Below, piece by piece: positions 8,062-11,318 of a stretch of 11,318 nucleotides of DNA. Made by a program: the position numbers and the translations under genes. Under the pieces are notes generated by a model, which saw only the letters and a list, made by a program, of their open reading frames with translations, did no database searches and was not told the origin of the DNA. The DNA is taken from assembly GCA_945871335.1 (NCBI GenBank), contig CAMBWM010000061.1:1-11318 (forward strand), read 5' to 3'. Numbering within the stretch: position 1 is the stretch's first letter; every line of letters starts with the position of its first letter. Source of the DNA: Polaromonas sp. YR568. Lineage in GTDB: Bacteria > Pseudomonadota > Gammaproteobacteria > Burkholderiales > Burkholderiaceae.

Positions 8062-9288
8062 TCAGGCATTTGTGCAACTGAGGATTTCTTGTAGAGAAGT
8101 CAGACCGAGTTTAACTTTGCGCAAGCCCGATTGACGCAAGCTGTTGACGCCCTCCAATTGGGCTTGTGCTGCGATCTCCATAGCACTGCCATCGCGCAGG
8201 ATGATGCGCTGGATTTCAGGGCTGACAGGCATCACCTGGTGCACTCCTACGCGCCCTTTGTAACCCTTGTTGCAAGCCTGGCAGCCTTGCGCGCGGTAAG
8301 GCTGCCAACTGCCATCAATCTCAGCTGCAGCAAAGCCGGCCTCGATCAAGGTTTGACGCGTCAAATCCTCGGGTACTTTGCATTGCGGGCACAGACACCG
8401 GGCCAGCCGCTGCGCAGTGATCAGCATGATGCTGGAGGCCACGTTGAAAGGCGCAATTCCCATGTTGCGCAACCGGGTCAGGGTGGTCGGTGCGTCATTG
8501 GTGTGCAGCGTGGACAAAACCAGATGCCCGGTTTGCGCTGCTTTGATGGCAATGTCTGCGGTTTCCAGATCGCGAATCTCGCCGACCATGATGATGTCCG
8601 GGTCCTGCCTTAGAAAAGCACGCAGCGCCACCGCAAAGTTCAAACCGGCTTTGTCGTTCACATTGACCTGGTTGACCCCGGGCAGATTGATCTCACTGGG
8701 ATCTTCTGCCGTTGAGATGTTGACACCAGGCTGGTTCAACCAGTTCAGGCATGTGTAAAGTGAAACCGTCTTTCCGCAACCCGTTGGCCCGGTGACCAAC
8801 ACCATGCCAGTCGGCCTGCGCAAAGAAGCGAGTAAGCGCTCTTTTTCCTCTGGTTCGAGCCCCAAGGCATCCATCCCCATTTGCGCTGCGCTAGGGTCGA
8901 GCACGCGGATCACTATTTTTTCGCCAAACAATGTGGGCAAGGTACTGACCCGGAAATCAATCACCTGCCCCGCACCCATGGCCAGCTTGATACGGCCGTC
9001 TTGCGGCACGCGCTTTTCGGCGATGTCAAGCCGCGAAATTACTTTAATGCGCGAGGCCAGCGAGTCCTTGAGACCCAGAGGCGGACTGGCTATTTCTCGC
9101 AGCTCGCCGTCGATACGGAATCGGACCCGGTAATTGAACTCGAAGGGCTCGAAATGCAGGTCTGAAGCCCGCAGGTCAACCGCTTGTTGCAACATTTTTT
9201 GCAAAAACGTGACCGCCGAAGCCTCCTCAGCGCTTCCGCTGCCCATGACGCCGGCTGGTCGCTGTGAGGGACCTTCAGCACTGGCCAT
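8062..9288 (-). CDS. pilB: type IV pilus extension ATPase PilB, lacking the N-terminal domain
   Basis: PilB is the hexameric ATPase that drives pilus extension from the cytoplasmic face of PilC. This product has 408 residues and the complete GspE/PilB core: the N2 region with [20 protein letters not shown] (42-61), Walker A GPTGCGKT (167-174), the Asp box [19 protein letters not shown], Walker [10 protein letters not shown] (232-240), the His box LSTLHTND (258-265), and the zinc tetracysteine motif CPQC (300-303) with CQAC (336-339), a PilB/GspE trait absent from PilT. Normal betaproteobacterial PilB has about 570 residues; the N1 domain (T2SSE_N/MshEN) is missing. An in-frame TGA at 9304-9306 prevents extension, and the DNA upstream does not encode an N1 domain in any frame that I can see. 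The first ~25 residues are low complexity. No clear ribosome binding site precedes the ATG at 9288. Confidence 0.9.
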   Translation of the reverse strand: MASAEGPSQRPAGVMGSGSAEEASAVTFLQKMLQQAVDLRASDLHFEPFEFNYRVRFRIDGELREIASPPLGLKDSLASRIKVISRLDIAEKRVPQDGRIKLAMGAGQVIDFRVSTLPTLFGEKIVIRVLDPSAAQMGMDALGLEPEEKERLLASLRRPTGMVLVTGPTGCGKTVSLYTCLNWLNQPGVNISTAEDPSEINLPGVNQVNVNDKAGLNFAVALRAFLRQDPDIIMVGEIRDLETADIAIKAAQTGHLVLSTLHTNDAPTTLTRLRNMGIAPFNVASSIMLITAQRLARCLCPQCKVPEDLTRQTLIEAGFAAAEIDGSWQPYRAQGCQACNKGYKGRVGVHQVMPVSPEIQRIILRDGSAMEIAAQAQLEGVNSLRQSGLRKVKLGLTSLQEILSCTNA

Positions 9289-9345
9289 GAAGAGAATTTG
9301 ATTTCATGGACTCATCATCGCCGCCCACAAACCAAAAGTAAATCA

Positions 9346-9375
9346 AAAATACACTTTTTTAGACTTTCGTGGCAA
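9346..9375 (-). promoter_or_regulatory. possible sigma-70 promoter for the pilB block
   Basis: On the minus strand, TTGCCA (9375-9370) and TATTTT (9351-9346) are 18 bases apart, downstream of the hns terminator and about 50-60 bases before the pilB ATG. Only a moderate match; because the hns terminator isolates pilB from hns transcription, some promoter is expected here. Confidence 0.3.
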
Positions 9376-9421
9376 AGCTTCCCAAGCTGATGGCGCTGCG
9401 CCCCGCAAGCACCACCCCCAT

Positions 9422-9450
9422 AAAAAAAGCCCACGCAAGTGGCGTGGGCT
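9422..9450 (-). terminator. intrinsic terminator of the H-NS gene
   Basis: A perfect 9-bp stem (AGCCCACGC at 9428-9436 with GCGTGGGCT at 9442-9450, loop of 5) is followed on the minus strand by a run of seven T (9428-9422, the first shared with the stem base). It lies 42 bases after the hns stop codon and before pilB, so it ends hns transcription and separates it from the pilus genes. Confidence 0.9.
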
Positions 9451-9491
9451 TGGTCTGAGATCAGCGAAATGATCTCACGGGGATCAGGGAA

Positions 9492-9785
9492 TCAGGCGAT
9501 CAGGAAGTCAGCCTTGTTCTTGCCGGCCAACCATTTAGGTGCCAGACCACGACCGCTCCAAGTATTCCCGGTCAAAGGATCACGGTATTTTGCAGCGACT
9601 TTACCGGTCTTCTTGGCACCAGACTTGGCTTTGCCGCCAGGAAACACATCGCTGGCCTTGAGTTGATACTCTTCTACGAGGGTGCGCACTTTAGAAATAG
9701 CTTCGCCTACTTCTTTTTGACGCACTGCCGAAACCTGATTTTGCAGAGTTTCAATTTGATTCAGAAGATCTTTCAGTGAACTCAT
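9492..9785 (-). CDS. H-NS family nucleoid-associated DNA-binding protein
   Basis: H-NS proteins coat AT-rich DNA, often silencing horizontally acquired or condition-specific genes. The 97-residue product has an N-terminal coiled-coil oligomerisation part (LKDLLNQIETLQNQVSAVRQ, 4-23, continuing to about 40), a Lys/Gly-rich flexible linker (50-66) and the C-terminal DNA-binding domain YRDPLTGNTWSGRG-LAPKWL (67-86). This matches the compact betaproteobacterial H-NS/HvrA-like type, about 95-105 residues. The ATG at 9785 is chosen because AAAAGGAA (9798-9791) is correctly spaced before it; a TTG one codon upstream is also in frame. The binding loop reads RGL where E. coli H-NS has QGR. The gene stands alone with its own terminator and AT-rich upstream region, which suggests autoregulation. 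Burkholderiales usually carry several such paralogues, so I give no gene symbol. Confidence 0.93.
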   Translation of the reverse strand: MSSLKDLLNQIETLQNQVSAVRQKEVGEAISKVRTLVEEYQLKASDVFPGGKAKSGAKKTGKVAAKYRDPLTGNTWSGRGLAPKWLAGKNKADFLIA

Positions 9786-9905
9786 CAATATTCCTTTTTA
9801 AAAAATTTATTCTATCATTTTAAATATTTTCAAATAATCTAATTTCAACCCCAATACTTACAGATATGGTAAATATTAAAGGGGATTTATTCAATAATAA
9901 TATGG
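9786..9905 (-). promoter_or_regulatory. AT-rich promoter region of the H-NS gene
   Basis: The 110 bases from 9791 to 9900 contain only about 21 G or C by hand count, far below the surrounding DNA. On the minus strand a possible -10 box TAGAAT (9814-9809) would start transcription near 9802, just before the ribosome binding site AAAAGGAA (9798-9791); the matching -35 position (TTATTT, 9837-9832) is weak. Several A- and T-runs suggest curved DNA. H-NS family genes are often autorepressed through such sequence; autoregulation here is inference. Confidence 0.55.
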
Positions 9906-9997
9906 CTGAGTATTGCGCCCGGGGGGTGACAATTAGTTATTGAGGGAAAAGGCGAAAAAGTTCACGGTTAAAGGCCCGGCTAGATGCGCCTAGACAT

Positions 9998-10029
9998 AAC
10001 TACTTTGTGCTAATTCAAAGTAGTTTTTT
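9998..10029 (+). terminator. plus-strand-oriented intrinsic terminator without a known upstream gene
   Basis: A perfect 10-bp stem (AACTACTTTG 9998-10007 with CAAAGTAGTT 10016-10025, loop of 8) is followed on the plus strand by an unbroken T run to 10029. The stem is AT-rich, so moderately stable. On the minus strand the bases after the stem (ATGTCTAGG) are not T-rich, so it is a poorer terminator for ispB, although it sits 15 bases past the ispB stop and may still serve it. Confidence 0.6.
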
Positions 10030-10039
10030 ATCTTGCCGG

Positions 10040-11023
10040 CTAAGCCCGACGAACCAAAAGCTGCGCGGCAAGCTGCATCAAAGCCTGCCGGTAGACAGAG
10101 TCGGGCAAGATGCTGAGCGCATCGACCGCAATCTGCGCCTGCTCGGCGGCGCTGGCCAAGGTGGCCTCCAGGGCGCCCGTGCGCTGAACAATGGCCAGAA
10201 TATCCTCCATTTTGCTGGCGTCGCCTGTTTCTATCGCCAGCTGCAAGGTTTGACGCTCGAGCTCCGTGCCGCGCTGCATCGCAATGATCAAGGGCAGCGT
10301 GACTTTGCCTTCACGAAGGTCATCACCTAGGTTTTTACCCATCTCGGAGACTTCGCCGTCGTAATCGAGCACGTCGTCAATCACCTGGAATGCTGTTCCC
10401 AGGGCCTGACCATAGTCTGCACAAGCGGTCTGCACCTCTGGCGAAGACTGGGCCAACAAGGCGGCCAGTCTGGCGCTAGCCTCAAACAATTTGGCGGTTT
10501 TAGAACGGATCACGCGCACATACTGCTCTTCGGACAAGCCGGCGTCGTGCATGTTCATCAGTTGCTGCACTTCTCCCTCGGCGATCACATTGGTCGCTTC
10601 TGCCAGAGTGCGCATGATGCGCATGTCGCCCGCATCGACCATCATCTGAAAAGCGCGGGAGTAAAGAAAATCACCCACCAAAACACTGGCCGGGTTGCCA
10701 AAAGCCTCGTTGGCCGTCTCACGACCGCGCCGCAAAGTGGATTCATCGACCACATCGTCGTGCAGCAAAGTGGCGGTGTGTATGAACTCCACCACAGCCG
10801 CCAGATTGAGTCGCTGCTCGCCCTTGTAGCCAAGCGCACCACACATCAGCAGCAGCAAGGCAGGTCGCAGACGTTTCCCCCCGGCGGCGACGATGTAGCG
10901 TGATATCTGACCGATCAATGCCACTTCCGAGCTCAAACGGCGCTCAATGACAGAGTCCATACCCCGCATGTCGTCGTCGATGAGGGCCAAAGCGGCCACG
11001 GTGCTTAAAGAATGAAGAGACAA
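10040..11023 (-). CDS. ispB: polyprenyl (octaprenyl-type) diphosphate synthase
   Basis: IspB extends farnesyl diphosphate with isopentenyl diphosphate to the long all-trans chain used as the side chain of ubiquinone or menaquinone. The 327-residue product has the GGKRLRPALLLL substrate-binding motif (48-59), the first Asp-rich motif LLHDDVVDES (86-95; DDVVD 89-93) and the second, VIDDVLDYDG (214-223; DDVLD 216-220), with the KT and GKNLGDDLREGK segments between and after. No bulky residue pattern typical of short-chain enzymes was noted; exact chain length cannot be read from sequence. The start is a TTG at 11023: a GGAA lies shortly upstream and a -10 box at 11056-11051 gives a leader of about 20 bases. 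The next in-frame ATG (residue 19) would cut the N-terminal helix. Divergent from rplU, as usual in betaproteobacteria. Confidence 0.95.
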   Translation of the reverse strand: MSLHSLSTVAALALIDDDMRGMDSVIERRLSSEVALIGQISRYIVAAGGKRLRPALLLLMCGALGYKGEQRLNLAAVVEFIHTATLLHDDVVDESTLRRGRETANEAFGNPASVLVGDFLYSRAFQMMVDAGDMRIMRTLAEATNVIAEGEVQQLMNMHDAGLSEEQYVRVIRSKTAKLFEASARLAALLAQSSPEVQTACADYGQALGTAFQVIDDVLDYDGEVSEMGKNLGDDLREGKVTLPLIIAMQRGTELERQTLQLAIETGDASKMEDILAIVQRTGALEATLASAAEQAQIAVDALSILPDSVYRQALMQLAAQLLVRRA

Positions 11024-11050
11024 GAAGGTTCCAAGGCTGATTTTGAACTG

Positions 11051-11056
11051 ATTATA
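11051..11056 (-). promoter_or_regulatory. -10 box of ispB
   Basis: TATAAT on the minus strand (11056-11051), 27 bases before the TTG start. The -35 position 16-18 bases upstream (CGTAAA-like) is a weak match. The distance supports the TTG at 11023 as start. Confidence 0.5.
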
Positions 11057-11136
11057 GGAAGGCCCTGACAGCCTTTACGGACTGGCCCCAGCTCAGCAGC
11101 TCGTCAGGGGGCACAAATGCTGCCCTTAGCGGGGGC

Positions 11137-11166
11137 TCGACAAACCCGAGGGACAGGGGCTATAAT
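11137..11166 (+). promoter_or_regulatory. rplU: sigma-70 promoter of rplU
   Basis: TCGACA (11137-11142, five of six bases match TTGACA) and a perfect TATAAT (11161-11166) are 18 bases apart. Transcription would start near 11173, giving a leader of about 44 bases that can fold TCTGC/GCAGA around a short GG-CC inner pairing, before the ribosome binding site GAGG at 11207-11210. Confidence 0.8.
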
Positions 11167-11216
11167 CGTGGGCTCTGCGGAAATCCGTCTGCAGAACTCA
11201 ATAGACGAGGTCTTAC

Positions 11217-11318
11217 ATGTACGCGGTCATAAAAACCGGTGGCAAACAATACAAAGTTGCTACGGGTGAAAAAATTAAAGTAGAACAGATTGCTGCGGAC
11301 GTAGGCCAAGAGATTGTT
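11217..11318 (+). CDS. rplU: 50S ribosomal protein L21 (5' part, cut by window end)
   Basis: L21 binds 23S rRNA in the large ribosomal subunit. Only the first 34 codons are in the window. They read [20 protein letters not shown] and on, the conserved L21 N-terminus with the signature KTGGKQYKV (6-14). The complete protein is usually about 103 residues. The ATG at 11217 is preceded at 6 bases by GAGG (11207-11210) and by a clear promoter. rpmA (L27) and obgE would be expected next, outside the window. Divergent from ispB with 193 bases between the starts. Confidence 0.95.
   Translation, partial: MYAVIKTGGKQYKVATGEKIKVEQIAADVGQEIV

Noticed and set aside
9902..9943. 13-codon open frame MAEYCARGVTISY before the orphan terminator
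   Set aside because: No ribosome binding site and too short to distinguish from chance.
9890..10039. tRNA gene or attachment site between hns and ispB
   Set aside because: I looked for a T-arm, acceptor pairing and CCA end and found none; no direct repeat at the edges.

Overview
This window is a stretch of ordinary chromosomal DNA from a betaproteobacterium, most likely a member of the Burkholderiales close to Comamonadaceae (Rhodoferax or Polaromonas-like). That placement rests on the style of the proteins (GluTR starting MSVWALGLNHHTAP, an H-NS of the YRDP-TG-TWSGRG type, an IspB with LLHDDVVDES), on the moderately high GC content, and on two known betaproteobacterial gene orders: hemA-prfA-prmC-grxD and pilB-pilC-pilD-coaE-zapD-yacG. 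The assignment is from memory of these families, not from a search.

Layout. On the minus strand at the left edge is a 96-residue membrane protein of unknown function. Divergent from it, on the plus strand, run hemA (first step of tetrapyrrole synthesis from glutamyl-tRNA), prfA (release factor 1), prmC (the methyltransferase that modifies the release factor GGQ glutamine) and grxD (monothiol CGFS glutaredoxin, Fe-S handling). These converge on a minus-strand block that reads, in transcription order, pilB, pilC, pilD, coaE, zapD, yacG: type IV pilus assembly ATPase, inner-membrane platform protein and prepilin peptidase, then dephospho-CoA kinase, an FtsZ-bundling protein and a small zinc protein that inhibits gyrase. 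Spacing is tight or overlapping for pilC/pilD (1 base) and pilD/coaE (8 bases, or a 4-base overlap if a GTG is used).

Upstream of pilB, also on the minus strand, lies a stand-alone H-NS family gene with its own strong intrinsic terminator and a very AT-rich promoter region. Next comes ispB (polyprenyl diphosphate synthase, the quinone side chain), and at the right edge the start of rplU (ribosomal protein L21) on the plus strand, divergent from ispB with recognisable promoters on both sides.

Most of this is housekeeping. The points that stand out are: PilB is only 408 residues and lacks the N-terminal regulatory domain of normal PilB; hemA has a perfect -10 box that would place the transcript start at the ATG, suggesting a leaderless mRNA; a plus-strand intrinsic terminator between ispB and hns has no recognised gene in front of it and could end a small RNA; the H-NS DNA-binding loop reads RGL rather than QGR/RGR. 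I see no mobile element, CRISPR array, tRNA, rRNA or defence system.
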